This document shows, piece by piece, positions 26,128 through 35,206 of a stretch of 64,000 nucleotides of DNA. The notes under the pieces were generated by a model. It made no database searches. It was not told the origin of the DNA and saw nothing but the letters and a program-made list of their open reading frames with translations. This DNA is from Palsa-504 sp963839095 (GTDB taxonomy: Bacteria > Actinomycetota > Actinomycetes > Streptosporangiales > Streptosporangiaceae). The number at the start of each line of letters is the position of its first letter. Positions within the stretch are counted from its first letter, which is position 1. The stretch spans positions 310,001 through 374,000 of the forward strand of contig CAWIUF010000001.1 in assembly GCA_963839095.1 (NCBI GenBank), given 5' to 3'. Position numbers and translations under genes: made by a program.

Positions 26128-27723
26128 GTGACCAAACGAGGACGGGCGGGAGCGGCCGCCATCGTGACAGTGACCGCGTTGTGCGGAGCCTTGGTGGCGG
26201 CGGGGCCGGCCAGGGCCGGGGCCGGGGGCATCCCGGGCCTGGGCGGTGGCTTCTTCCCGGGCGACCTGGTGGTCAGCGAGAGCGTCTACAGCGGCAACCC
26301 GGGCATCGTGGCGGGCAAGACCCAGCTGCCGCCGGGGTGCACGACCGGCTGCGTCACCGCGACCGCGGGCAGCGGCTACCCGCAGGTGTTCAACAACGAC
26401 CTGGTAGACCCCGACTTCGGGGTCACCTCGCGGATCTTCCTGAGCGAGATGACACCATCGGGATTCCCGCTCGGCACCGTGGCGGTGCCGGCGAATCAGC
26501 TGGTGACCAGCTTCTCGTCCAAGTCGGAGCTGGCCCTCAACCTGTCTCCCGACGGGCGCACGCTCTCGTTCATGGGATACGTGGCCAGGCCGGACCAGGT
26601 AGACGTGTCGAACTCCAACACCCCGGGCGTGGTCGACCCGACCAACCCGGTGCCGGGCGCCTTCTACCGGGCGGCGGCCCAGCTGTCCGGCCACGGGCGG
26701 GTGCGGCTCACCGAGACCAACGCCTACAGCGGGAACAACGGCCGGGCGGCGATCACCGCGCAGGCCGGGGGCAAGCGGCTGATCTACACGGCGGGCAACG
26801 CCGGGAACGGCAGCAACCCGCAGCCCGACGGCGTGATCCTGGGCGCGGGCGCGCAGCTGATCACGCCGGGCGCGGCCGCCGGGCACCCCCACCCCGGTCG
26901 GCAGCTTCAGCATCAGCGAGCTGGGCGACAAGGCCGACAAGATCGGCAAGGACGACAACTTCCGTGGCCTGACGATTTTCAATAACGTGCTCTACTACAC
27001 CAAGGGCAGCGGCGGTAACGGCGTCAACACGGTGTACTTCCTGGACACGACGGGCAAGGCGTGCCCGAACGGGGTCGGCCTGCCGGCCGCGGGGGCATCA
27101 GCTGCCGGCCTCGCCGCTCAGCTACGATTCCTCGACCCTGCAGGCCAACGGGCTGCCCAGCAACATGTGCGTGCTGAAGGGCTTCAACACCACGCTGGCC
27201 AAGACGACGACGAACGTGTTCCCGTTCGGCCTGTGGTTCGCCGGCAAGGAACACGCTGTACGTCGCCGACGAGGGCAGCGACACCACCACGTTCGCTGGC
27301 GGCCAGTACACCGCGGCGGCCGCGCAGACCACGGCCGGACTGCAGAAGTGGGTCTTCGACGGGACCGCGTGGAAGCTGGCCTACACGCTGCAGACGGGCC
27401 TGAACCTGGGTCAGCCGTACACCGTCCGCGGCTACCCGGCCGGCGACAACGCCGCGACCGGCCTGCCGTGGGCGCCGGCCACCGACGGGCTGCGCAACAT
27501 CACCGGCCGGGTCAACCCGAACGGCACGGCGACGATCTGGGCCGTCACCTCGACCGTGAGCGGCGGCGGCGACCAGGGCGCGGACCCGAACAAGCTGGTC
27601 GAGATCACCGACCCGCTGACCGCGACCGCCCCGGCCGCCGGGGAGAGCTTCCGGACGGTGCAGACGGCTAAGTTCGCCGAGGTGATCCGCGGGGTCTCGT
27701 TCACCCCGGGGACGCGCCGGTGA
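26128..27723 (+). CDS. secreted protein of unknown function, three frameshifts
   Basis: GTG 26128 follows AAGGA. The N-terminus is a clear Sec signal: MTKRGR, then AAAIVTVTALCGALVAAGPARA with cleavage likely after ARA-GA. The mature part has repeated strand-rich phrases (GDLVVSESVYSGNPGIV, LSPDGRTLSFMGYV, ADEGSDTTTFAGGQY, LQKWVFDGTAWKLAYTL) that look like blades of a beta-propeller. Frames break near 26885, 27105 and 27245; repaired length is about 530 residues with TGA at 27721. I do not recognise an enzyme motif. It stands alone. Confidence 0.7.
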
Positions 27724-27780
27724 CCTAGGCGGAAGAGCTGCTCGGCGTGGTCCGCCCGGGGCCATGGCACGATGGGCGGC

Positions 27781-28470
27781 ATGGGACTTGACGACAGTCA
27801 CGGCAAGCTGAGCCGCCAGGAGGCCTCGGACGCGGTCACCGGCCTGGGATGGCGTCTCGTCCTGGGCGAGCTTCGGACGGAGGTGCGGACCGGGTCGCTG
27901 CCGCTCGCGGCGGATGTGGCGGCCCGGGCCGCGGCCGTGCCCGAGGCCCAGGGACACCTGCGGATGGACGTACGCGAGGACCGGGTTGTGCTCGCCGTGC
28001 AGACGGCCGAGACCGGCCGGCTCACCGCGCGCGACGTGGAACTGGCGCGGCGGATCTCCGTCGTGACGGAGGAGTTCCGGCTGACCACGACCGCCGGGAA
28101 GGACGACCGGACGGTCCAGGTGCTCGAGATCGGCATCGACGCGATGGACATCGCCAGCATCAGGCCGTTCTGGAAGGCGGTGCTCGGCTACGTCGACGAG
28201 CCGGGCCGCTCGGGCCCGGAAGACGCCCTGGTGGACCCGTTCGGGCAAGGGCCGTCCATCTGGTTCCAGCAGATGGACGAACCCCGGCCGCAGCGCAACC
28301 GGCTCCACTTCGACGTCTCGGTGCCGCACGACGAGGCGCGCCGGCGCATCGAGGCGACGGTGACGGCGGGCGGCAAGCTGATCTACGACGCGGAGGCCCC
28401 GGCCTTCTGGGTGCTGGCCGACCCCGAGGGCAACGAGGCCTGCGTCACCACCTGGCAGGGCCGCGACTAG
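27781..28470 (+). CDS. fusion of pterin-carbinolamine dehydratase-like and VOC (glyoxalase-like) domains
   Basis: About 229 residues. Residues 8-95 (LSRQEASDAVTGLGWRLV ... GRLTARDVELARRIS) follow the pattern of 4a-hydroxytetrahydrobiopterin dehydratases, but the usual catalytic HH pair is reduced to one His in QGHLRMD. Residues 105-229 form a VOC domain: VLEIGIDAMDIASIRPFWKAVLG, HFDVSVPHDEARRRIE and VLADPEGNEACV. Such fusions occur in actinobacteria, with the VOC part probably doing the chemistry. Function unknown. An ATG at 27772 in the same frame is an alternative start. Confidence 0.8.
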   Translation: MGLDDSHGKLSRQEASDAVTGLGWRLVLGELRTEVRTGSLPLAADVAARAAAVPEAQGHLRMDVREDRVVLAVQTAETGRLTARDVELARRISVVTEEFRLTTTAGKDDRTVQVLEIGIDAMDIASIRPFWKAVLGYVDEPGRSGPEDALVDPFGQGPSIWFQQMDEPRPQRNRLHFDVSVPHDEARRRIEATVTAGGKLIYDAEAPAFWVLADPEGNEACVTTWQGRD

Positions 28471-28477
28471 GCACCGG

Positions 28478-28897
28478 TCACGGCTCGCCGATGTCGGTCA
28501 CGAGCCTGACGCGCTGGCGGGTGACCGAGGCGACGGTCTCGAAATCGCGATCATCGCAGAGAACGGTCAGGTGCTGCTGCTCCGCGGTCGCGGCGATCAG
28601 CAGGTCAATCGGGCCAGCCGAACGGTGCCTCCCCGTTTCGGTCAGCAACTGCTGGACCGCCTCGGCACGCTCATAGGCGCGGTCGGTCATCGGCACCCAG
28701 CCGAAGACGGTGCGCAGCAGCCTCCGTTTTTCTAGCCGGTCGGCCAGGGAACGGGCCGAGTAAAGGAACTCGAGCTCGACCACTGGGCAGATCGCGATGA
28801 CGCCCGAGGCAAGCTCGCCAGCCCAGGCCTGACGCAGCTTGTCCTGGAGGATCCGGAACAGCCCGGACGTATCGATCAGGTAGAGCGCGGGGCTCAC
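28478..28897 (-). CDS. vapC: VapC-type PIN-domain toxin
   Basis: 139 residues from GTG 28897, which overlaps the VapB stop as GTGA. PIN acidic residues are in place: D9 (LIDTSG), E41 (VVELEF), the Asp of GPIDLLIAATA and CDDRDF near the end. This gives a metal-dependent ribonuclease held inactive by its antitoxin. Length is typical. It is convergent with the VOC fusion gene, only 8 bases apart. Confidence 0.88.
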   Translation of the reverse strand: MSPALYLIDTSGLFRILQDKLRQAWAGELASGVIAICPVVELEFLYSARSLADRLEKRRLLRTVFGWVPMTDRAYERAEAVQQLLTETGRHRSAGPIDLLIAATAEQQHLTVLCDDRDFETVASVTRQRVRLVTDIGEP

Positions 28898-29112
28898 CTT
28901 CGGTAAGCCGCCTTATCGCCGAGGAACTCGTCAAAGTCGCCTCGATCGGCCATCTGGCCGAGCTCCGCCAGCGCCCGCAGCCGCTCCAGTCGCTGGCCGA
29001 CCTCGCGCAGGGCCGCGTTGACCGTATCCTTCTTGGTCTTGGTGCCGAGCACCTCGGCGGCCGTCGCCAGGGCATCCTCGTCGATCTCGATGGGTGTTTT
29101 CGCCATAGCCAT
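28894..29112 (-). CDS. vapB: VapB-type antitoxin
   Basis: About 72 residues from ATG 29112, chosen because GGAGGTGAG precedes it by 6-7 bases; an upstream ATG at 29130 lacks a site. The N-terminus TPIEIDEDALATAAEVLGTKTKKDTVNAALREV is a ribbon-helix-helix DNA-binding unit, and the acidic C-terminal FDEFLGDKAAYRR would block VapC. Expected to repress its own promoter together with VapC; the inverted repeat at 29137-29176 is a candidate operator. Confidence 0.85.
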   Translation of the reverse strand: MAMAKTPIEIDEDALATAAEVLGTKTKKDTVNAALREVGQRLERLRALAELGQMADRGDFDEFLGDKAAYRR

Positions 29113-29136
29113 GGCTCTCACCTCCATCATCAGGAT

Positions 29137-29176
29137 ACCAAGGATATCTGAGGAAGATATCTTAGATATCCTTGGT
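29137..29176. promoter_or_regulatory. 12-bp inverted repeat ACCAAGGATATC / GATATCCTTGGT
   Basis: Exact arms at 29137-29148 and 29165-29176 with a palindromic AGATATCT in the spacer. The right arm is the last codons of the ParA gene; the left arm is 25 bases from the VapB start. It is well placed as the VapBC autoregulatory operator and could also act as the ParA terminator. Confidence 0.6.
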
Positions 29177-29920
29177 CAGCTCGGTCCAGAGGTCGCGGTA
29201 GGCGCGGGCGGCTACGCTGCGGGGGGCGAAGGCGGTCACCGGGGCACGCTCCACGGACATGCGCTCGATCATGGAGAGAGAGGGTATGGGGGTGGCGGCG
29301 ACGTCGACCCGTTCGGCCTGAAGGTCTTTGATGATCTCCTGGTGCAGGCGCTTACGGCGGTCGACCATGGAGAAAAAGGCGCGGACCTGCGGGCGGTGCC
29401 CGCGGAAGCCGGCTATGAACTCGGTGAGCTGGTCCAGCGTGCGCACCGAGAGCGTGGTGGGGATCAGCGGGACGACGAGCACGTCGGCCGCGTGCATGAC
29501 GTTCTCCGAGACCAGGGAGATGCTCGGCGGGCAGTCGAGGAAGACGTGGTCGTACTCGGCGGCCAGCGGGCGGAGCAGCTGGGCGATCTTCCTGGTCGGC
29601 TTCTTGTCCGCCCCGTCTTTGCCGGCCGTGCCCAGCAGCAGGTCCATGTTGCGGTAGGTGAAGTCGGCCGGGATCAGGTCCAGGCCGTCGAAGTCGGTGC
29701 CCTTGATCGCGTCGTCCAGGGCCTTGGTGCCGCGGATGAGGGCCTTGCCGCCGCCCTTGACCCGCGGCTTGATCCGGAACAGGAAGCTGGCCGCGCCCTG
29801 CGGGTCCAGGTCCCACAGCAGGGTGCGGTGGCCGTCGGCGGCGGACAGGTAGGCCAGGTTGACGGCCGCGGTCGTCTTCCCGACGCCGCCCTTGATGTTG
29901 TAGGTGGCGAAGACCTTCAC
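29162..29920 (-). CDS. ParA/MinD-family ATPase
   Basis: Intact, 252 residues. The deviant Walker A KGGVGKTT spans residues 10-17, Walker A' DLDPQG and Walker B VFLDCPPS follow. ParA-type ATPases form ATP-dependent dimers that position DNA or protein cargo. No ParB gene or parS site is next to it; instead its GTG start overlaps the stop of a CHAD-domain gene, so this is an orphan ParA paired with polyphosphate-type biology, not a chromosome or plasmid partition locus. The end overlaps the inverted repeat before vapB. Confidence 0.88.
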   Translation of the reverse strand: MKVFATYNIKGGVGKTTAAVNLAYLSAADGHRTLLWDLDPQGAASFLFRIKPRVKGGGKALIRGTKALDDAIKGTDFDGLDLIPADFTYRNMDLLLGTAGKDGADKKPTRKIAQLLRPLAAEYDHVFLDCPPSISLVSENVMHAADVLVVPLIPTTLSVRTLDQLTEFIAGFRGHRPQVRAFFSMVDRRKRLHQEIIKDLQAERVDVAATPIPSLSMIERMSVERAPVTAFAPRSVAARAYRDLWTELTKDI

Positions 29921-31543
29921 GAGCGCCCCTCGAGCAGCACGCGGACCCGCTCCTGGCCCGCCGGGCCCGCGAACCGGGCGAACCGGGCGGCGAACTCCTC
30001 CCGGGCCTGCACCTGGCGGCGCGCCAGCTTTGCGGCGATTTCACCCATGGCCAGCAGCGTAGCCGCCGGGGCGGCCCGTTCGGCCAGCATCGCTTCGGCC
30101 AGCGAGCTGATCTCGTCGCGCTGGACCTCGCTGTCCTGGAAGTCACCGAGGCAGTCCTGCAGCTGCTTGAGGTCGCCGACGACCTTGCGGTACGCGACCG
30201 GATCGTGCACGGGTGCGAAGAACTCCAGCAGGTAGCGCAGCTCCTTGGCGCGCTTGCGCAGGTCGTGCAGGGCTTCCGGCGGCGACGCCAGGGTGATCGC
30301 GCCGCCCTGCGCGGCGATGCGGCGGAAGGCGCGGCCGGTGGTGGACAGGGCGAGTGCCTGTGGCCGTCGGGCGGCGCCGCCGGGAGCCGCCGTTGTCACG
30401 GAGCTCAAGCAGCGCCTTGCGCCAGTCGTCGGCGATGGCGCGGAACCGCGGCCCGCGCAGCGCCGCGGCCAGCCGCCGGACCTCGCGGGCGCGGCGCCGG
30501 GCCAGGAAGGCCCGCAGCGGCTCCAGGTCGGCCGGGGACGCGGCATCCAGCTGGGCGGCCATCGCGTCAAAGCCGAGCAGGTGCACGTCCAGGTCCCGGA
30601 CCGGCGTGGTCACGTCGCCCAGCCACTTGAACTCGGCCTGGTAATGCTCGGCGAGTTCGGCCGGGAGGACCGCGCCGAGCAGCTTGACGGCCGAACGGGT
30701 GCGGCGGACCGCGACCCGCAGGTCGTGCAGGAACTCGGTGTCGATGTCGCGGAGCACGCCGTCGACGTTGGACTCACAGGTGTCGAGCAGCCGCAGCAGC
30801 AGCCGGGCCACCGCGACCGACGCGGGCATCTCGGCGGTGATCTGCGCCGCCACGCTGCTGCTGTAGTCGGCCGGGTGGCGGCCGAGCGCGGTCAGCGCCG
30901 CGATGAAGGTGCCCTGACTGGCGGGCGCGACGCCGGGCGCGCCGGCCAGCAGCGCGGATGCCTTGCGGGCCTGGCCCGGATAGCCGCGGACCTCGGTCAC
31001 GGCGAGCCGCGGCGCGAGCTCGGCGGTGGTCGCGGTCTGGCTGGTGGCGGCGTGGCTAGCCGCGGGCTGGCTAGGCGCGGTGACCGTGATGCGCTCGGCG
31101 ACCAGCCGGGCGACGGTCTTGCCGTCGGCGTTGAGCAGCCGGGTCACGCTGGCCGTGCTGACCGCCCGGACGATCGGCAGCAGCGCCCGCGGCCTGGTCA
31201 GCACGATGATCCGGTCCCGCACCGGTCCGGCCGGCAGGTCCAGCGGCGGACGCCGGGGCCAGCTGGTCACGGCCTGCTCAGCCTGCGGCGTCCCGTCGGC
31301 CTGGCTCAGCAGCAGGCGGCCGCCCCGCCGGGCCTGCTCGAACACCAGGATCAGGCCGGCCCGGTACAGCCGCCAGTCGAAGGTGTCCAGCCAGATGCGG
31401 CGGCGCGGGCCGGCGCCGGGCACGGCCGGCTCGGCGATCGCCGTGAACGACTGCGCCAGCGCGGCCAGCGCGGCTGACAGCGGTTTCTCGTCGTCCCCCG
31501 GGCTCGCCTCAAGGACGAAACCCCGCAGGCCAGGCGTTGTCAC
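29917..31543 (-). CDS. CHAD-domain protein with CYTH-like N-terminal half, one frameshift
   Basis: GTG 31543 follows GGGAG by 6 bases. The N-terminal 200 residues (RRIWLDTFDWRLYRAGLIL, VRGYPGQARKASALL) look like a divergent CYTH/triphosphate-tunnel unit. The C-terminal CHAD domain has FLHDLRVAVRRTRSAVKLLG, LGDVTTPVRDLDVHLL and, after a frameshift near 30380, LHDLRKRAKELRYLLEFF. CHAD helices bind polyphosphate through conserved His and Arg/Lys. Repaired length about 540 residues. Its TGA overlaps the ParA start as GTGA, a tight two-gene operon. Confidence 0.82.
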
Positions 31544-31634
31544 GTCGGACTCCCATCTAGGCAATGCGACCGCCCGCCCCCTCAAACATTCTGTATACGT
31601 TCTCGCTGATCGTAGATCCCCCGGACCCGCTTGC

Positions 31635-32558
31635 CTAGCGCACGGGCCAGGTCAGGCCGGTTACCGCGCGGATGTCGGCTGGGCACGGCATGCCCGCCTG
31701 GGCGCCGGGCCTGGTGGCGGCGGTGGCGCCCGCGGCGGCGGCGGCGCGAACCGCCTCGGCGGCCGGCACGCCCGCGGCCAGGGTCACGGCGAGCGCGCCG
31801 ACGAACGTGTCGCCCGCGCCGACGGTGTCGACCGCCTCGACCCGGAACGCCTGCACGGTCTCGGCCGGACCCGGGCCGTCGGCCAGCGCGGCGCCGTGCG
31901 CGCCGGCGGTGACCACGGCGTGCCGCACGCCGGCCTCGATGAGGGCCTCGGCGGCCCGGGCGGCCTCGGTCAGGCCGCTGACCGGCTGGCCGAGGACGGC
32001 GCCGGCCTCGGTCTCGTTCACCACCAGCCAGTCCGGACGGGCGCCGGCCACGATCGCGGCCGCGTCGGCGGGGGCCGGCGCCAGGTTGAGGATGCTCACG
32101 CTATGGCGGGCCAGGGCCGCGACGATCACCTCGACCGGGATCTCGGCGCAGACGACCAGGACGTTCCGCGGCTCGGCGAGGGCCGCGCGGACCTCGGCGG
32201 CGCCGGTCTCGTGGTTGGCGCCGGGGGCGACCGTGATGATGTTCTCGCCCGCCTGGTCGACCGAGATCATGGCCAGGCCGGTCGGGGCGCTGGCGGTAAC
32301 GCGGACGGCGGCGGTATTGATTTTTTCCTCGCGCAGCGCGGCCAGCAACTGGCGGCCGAAGTCGTCGTCGCCGACGCAGCCCGCCATGCGCACGGCCGCG
32401 CCGAGCCGGGCGGCCGCCACCGCCTGGTTGGCGCCCTTGCCGCCCGGCGTGAACCGCGCCGCCGAGCCGAGCACGGTGGCGCCCGGTTCCGGCAGCCGGG
32501 GCACGGTGACGGAGATATCCATGTTCAGGCTGCCCAGGACGGTGACCCGTGGTCGCAT
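31635..32558 (-). CDS. rbsK: ribokinase (PfkB-family sugar kinase)
   Basis: Intact, 307 residues. PfkB signatures are GSLNMDISVTV, the ribokinase-type FTPGGKGANQAVAAARLGA and the catalytic DTVGAGDTFVGALAV with the Asp base. Residue pattern and length fit D-ribose phosphorylation to ribose 5-phosphate, although related furanose kinases cannot be excluded. No ribose transport genes are next to it. Confidence 0.88.
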   Translation of the reverse strand: MRPRVTVLGSLNMDISVTVPRLPEPGATVLGSAARFTPGGKGANQAVAAARLGAAVRMAGCVGDDDFGRQLLAALREEKINTAAVRVTASAPTGLAMISVDQAGENIITVAPGANHETGAAEVRAALAEPRNVLVVCAEIPVEVIVAALARHSVSILNLAPAPADAAAIVAGARPDWLVVNETEAGAVLGQPVSGLTEAARAAEALIEAGVRHAVVTAGAHGAALADGPGPAETVQAFRVEAVDTVGAGDTFVGALAVTLAAGVPAAEAVRAAAAAGATAATRPGAQAGMPCPADIRAVTGLTWPVR

Positions 32559-32640
32559 TTTCGCACCGTAGCGTAAGAAGGGCCAGGGGCCGCGGAATTG
32601 GACCTGCCACCGGGGGCGTGCCGCCTCCTAGACTCGGCGT

Positions 32641-33468
32641 GTGCCTTTTCAGTTCCGTCAGGTGGACGTCTTCACCGATACCCCGTATGTCGGCAACCCG
32701 GTCGCGGTCGTGCTCGGCGCGGAGGGGCTTTCCGACGAGCAGATGCAGCAGTTCGCGAACTGGACGAACCTGTCGGAGACCACGTTCGTGCTGCCGCCGC
32801 GCGACGCCGGGGCCGATTACCTGGTCCGGATCTTCACCGCGTCCCGGGAGCTCCCGTTCGCCGGGCATCCCACGCTGGGGACGTGCCATGCCTGGCTGGA
32901 GGCGGGCGGGGGGCCTGCTGCTGCGGATTCCGTCGTCCAGGAGTGCGCGGCCGGGCTGATCACGGTCCGGCGGACCGAGGCGGGCCTGGCGTTCGCGGCG
33001 CCCCCGCTGGTCCGTAGCGGGCCGGTCGACGAACCGATAGCCGAACGGGTGGCCCAGGGCCTCAACGTCCCGCGCTCTGACATCGTGGACATCGCCTGGG
33101 CCGATAACGGCCCCGGCTGGGTAGCGGTGCTGCTGGCCAGTGCCGAGGCGGTGCTCGCGGTCCAGCCGGGCGTCCTGGAGCTGGACGTCGGCGTGGCCGG
33201 CCTCTACCCGGACGGGTCACCGGAGGCGCTGGAGGTGCGGGCGTTCACCCCGATGGTCATGTCGCTGGAGGACCCGGTCACGGGCAGCCTCAACGCCTCG
33301 CTCGGGCAGTGGCTGCTGGGCTCGGGGCGGCTCGCCTCCCCGTACGTGGCCAGTCAGGGCACGGTGCTCGGCCGCCGCGGCCGGGTGCACGTCTCGCAAG
33401 ACTCCGACGGGCAGGTGTGGGTCGGCGGCGGGACGGTCACCTGCATCACCGGCACCGTCGTGATCTAG
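32641..33468 (+). CDS. PhzF-family isomerase/epimerase
   Basis: 275 residues from GTG 32641. The catalytic Glu is E46 in NLSETTFV, and the two-lobed fold shows FTASRELPFAGHPTLGT in the N-lobe and EDPVTGSLNASLGQWLL in the C-lobe. The family catalyses proton shifts such as the PhzF step of phenazine formation, but most members outside phenazine clusters have unknown substrates and no phz genes are here. A TAGACT box ends 6 bases before the GTG, so the mRNA may be leaderless. Confidence 0.88.
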   Translation: MPFQFRQVDVFTDTPYVGNPVAVVLGAEGLSDEQMQQFANWTNLSETTFVLPPRDAGADYLVRIFTASRELPFAGHPTLGTCHAWLEAGGGPAAADSVVQECAAGLITVRRTEAGLAFAAPPLVRSGPVDEPIAERVAQGLNVPRSDIVDIAWADNGPGWVAVLLASAEAVLAVQPGVLELDVGVAGLYPDGSPEALEVRAFTPMVMSLEDPVTGSLNASLGQWLLGSGRLASPYVASQGTVLGRRGRVHVSQDSDGQVWVGGGTVTCITGTVVI

Positions 33469-33476
33469 GTATCCGG

Positions 33477-33980
33477 TCATTCCCGTTTCCGGCCGCGGCG
33501 GGCGGCCGGGGCGGCGATGGGGGCCAGCGGCAGCCGGGACGGCGGCTTGACCTGCTCGAGGCGCAGGTAGGTCACCAGCCGCTGGCCGCCGCGGGTGGCC
33601 AGGCTGGCCAGCACCGTCTGCAGCTCGGAGACGTCCCGGGCGACCACGGTGAGCAGGTAGTCGGTCTCGCCGGCCACGTTGTCGGCCGCGATGATCTGCG
33701 GCAGCGAGCGGATCAGGTCGTCGAAGACGCGGCTGGACCGCGGGTCGTGCCGGGTCAGCGTGGCCGTGACGTAGACCTGCAGCGGGAACCCGGCCGCGGC
33801 CGGGTCGAGCTCGGCCCTGATCACCCGGATGACGCCGGATTCCTTCAGCCGCCGGACGCGGTGCAGCGTCGCGGCCGGCGACAGCCCGGCCATCCGGGCC
33901 AGTTCGACGTTGGTGCGGTCCGCGTCCTCCTGCAGCGCGGTTAGCAACTGGATGTCAACATCATCAAGCGGAACGGCCAT
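33477..33980 (-). CDS. Lrp/AsnC-family transcriptional regulator
   Basis: About 167 residues from ATG 33980. N-terminal helix-turn-helix: VDIQLLTALQEDADRTNVELARMAGLSPAATLHRVRRL. The C-terminal RAM ligand domain starts around VIRVIRAELDPAAAGFPLQV. It diverges from an EamA exporter gene 70 bases away, the usual arrangement for an amino-acid-sensing regulator controlling an exporter. The stop is 9 bases from the convergent PhzF stop. A basic tail (PAARRGRKRE) ends it. Confidence 0.9.
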   Translation of the reverse strand: MAVPLDDVDIQLLTALQEDADRTNVELARMAGLSPAATLHRVRRLKESGVIRVIRAELDPAAAGFPLQVYVTATLTRHDPRSSRVFDDLIRSLPQIIAADNVAGETDYLLTVVARDVSELQTVLASLATRGGQRLVTYLRLEQVKPPSRLPLAPIAAPAARRGRKRE

Positions 33981-34050
33981 ACCGCCAAATATTATCTCGT
34001 GATTGGTCCTTGGTGGCGAATATCGCTTGGTCATCGCCGATTATTTAGTC

Positions 34051-35145
34051 ATGAGCATCAACCGTCGTCACGCTGTCGCCGCCCTCGCCGCGGCCGGGCT
34101 GCTGTGGGGCACTACCGTGCCCCTGTCCAAGCTGGCCCTGGCCTGGCTGCCGCCGGGCTGGCTGACCGTGGTCCGGTTCGGCCTGGCGGCCGCGATCCTG
34201 CTGGCCGTGGCGCGCCGCCGCGGTAGCCTGCGCGCTGCGTTCACGCCCGCGGTGCTGGCGGCCGGGGCGCTCGGCTACGGGGGTTCGGTCCTGGTGCAGA
34301 ACGCTGGCATCGCCCGGACCAGCGTCACCCACGCCGCCCTGCTGATCGGGGCGGTGCCGGTGATGGTGGCGATCATCGCCGCGGTCTGGTACCGGGCCGT
34401 GGCGGCGCCGGTGGCGTGGTTCGGCTTCGCGGTCTCGCTCGGCGGGGTCGGCCTGGTCACCGTGGGCGGCGGCGGGGGCGGCGCGACGATGGCGGGCGAC
34501 GGCCTGGTCCTGGTGTCGCTGCTCCTGTCGGCGACGGTCACGGTGGCCCAGGGGCGTCTGCTGAGCGGGCGCGACCCGGTCGCGGTCACCGCCGTTCAGT
34601 TCCTGGGGGCCACGGTGGGCGCGCTGCCGGTGGCGGTCCTGACCGAGGGCACTCCTTCTGGGCCGGCTGGTTTTGGTGCGGTGCTGGCGGTGGTCGCGCT
34701 GGCGCTGGGCGGCACGCTGGCGCCGTTCACCCTGTTCGCGTTCGGGCAGAGCCGGGTGTCGGCGGAGGTGGCCGGGGGGTTCCTGAACCTGGAGCCGCTG
34801 GTCGGCGCCATCGCGGGCGCGGTGGCGTTCGGTGACCCGGTCGGGCTCGTGCAGGTCGCGGGCGGGCTGGCCATCCTGGGCGGTATCGCGCTGAGCAGCC
34901 TGCCGCTGATCGCGGGACGCCGGGCCGAGGCGAGGCGGGTGGCGGCGGCGCCGGCTGCGGTCGCCACGCCGGCTGCGGTACCGGTCCGGCTGCGGTTCCG
35001 GCCCGGCTGCGGTTCCGACCCTGGCTGCGGTGCCGGGGCCGGCTCAGGTGCGGGTACTCGTGGTGGTTCGCGGGGGCAGGTTCGGAGGGGGCGGCCGGCC
35101 TCCCTCTCCCGGGCGGAGACCGGGGCCGGAGTGGGCGGTAGCTAG
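34051..35145 (+). CDS. EamA/DMT-family exporter
   Basis: 364 residues from ATG 34051, with ten predicted hydrophobic helices in two EamA repeats: AAAGLLWGTTVPLSKLALAWLP at the start, then VQNAGIARTSVTHAALLIGAVPV and FAFGQSRVSAEVAGGFLNLEPLVGAIAG in the second half. Substrate probably an amino acid or similar metabolite, from its divergent Lrp regulator. The last 65 residues are an Ala/Pro/Gly-rich cytoplasmic tail with repeats (ATPAAVPVRLRFRPGCG), not part of the family fold; the native stop may have been nearer 34930. Confidence 0.85.
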   Translation: MSINRRHAVAALAAAGLLWGTTVPLSKLALAWLPPGWLTVVRFGLAAAILLAVARRRGSLRAAFTPAVLAAGALGYGGSVLVQNAGIARTSVTHAALLIGAVPVMVAIIAAVWYRAVAAPVAWFGFAVSLGGVGLVTVGGGGGGATMAGDGLVLVSLLLSATVTVAQGRLLSGRDPVAVTAVQFLGATVGALPVAVLTEGTPSGPAGFGAVLAVVALALGGTLAPFTLFAFGQSRVSAEVAGGFLNLEPLVGAIAGAVAFGDPVGLVQVAGGLAILGGIALSSLPLIAGRRAEARRVAAAPAAVATPAAVPVRLRFRPGCGSDPGCGAGAGSGAGTRGGSRGQVRRGRPASLSRAETGAGVGGS

Positions 35146-35206
35146 CTGGTCGCTGGATAGCCGGAGCGGACGGGCAGCCTGAAGGGTGCCCGCCCGCAGG
35201 CGCGGG

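Noticed and set aside
29162..29920. Plasmid or chromosome partition locus
   Set aside because: ParA has no ParB partner or parS repeats here and is coupled to a CHAD gene.
32641..33468. Phenazine biosynthesis cluster
   Set aside because: Only a PhzF-family gene is present; this family is widespread outside phenazine producers.
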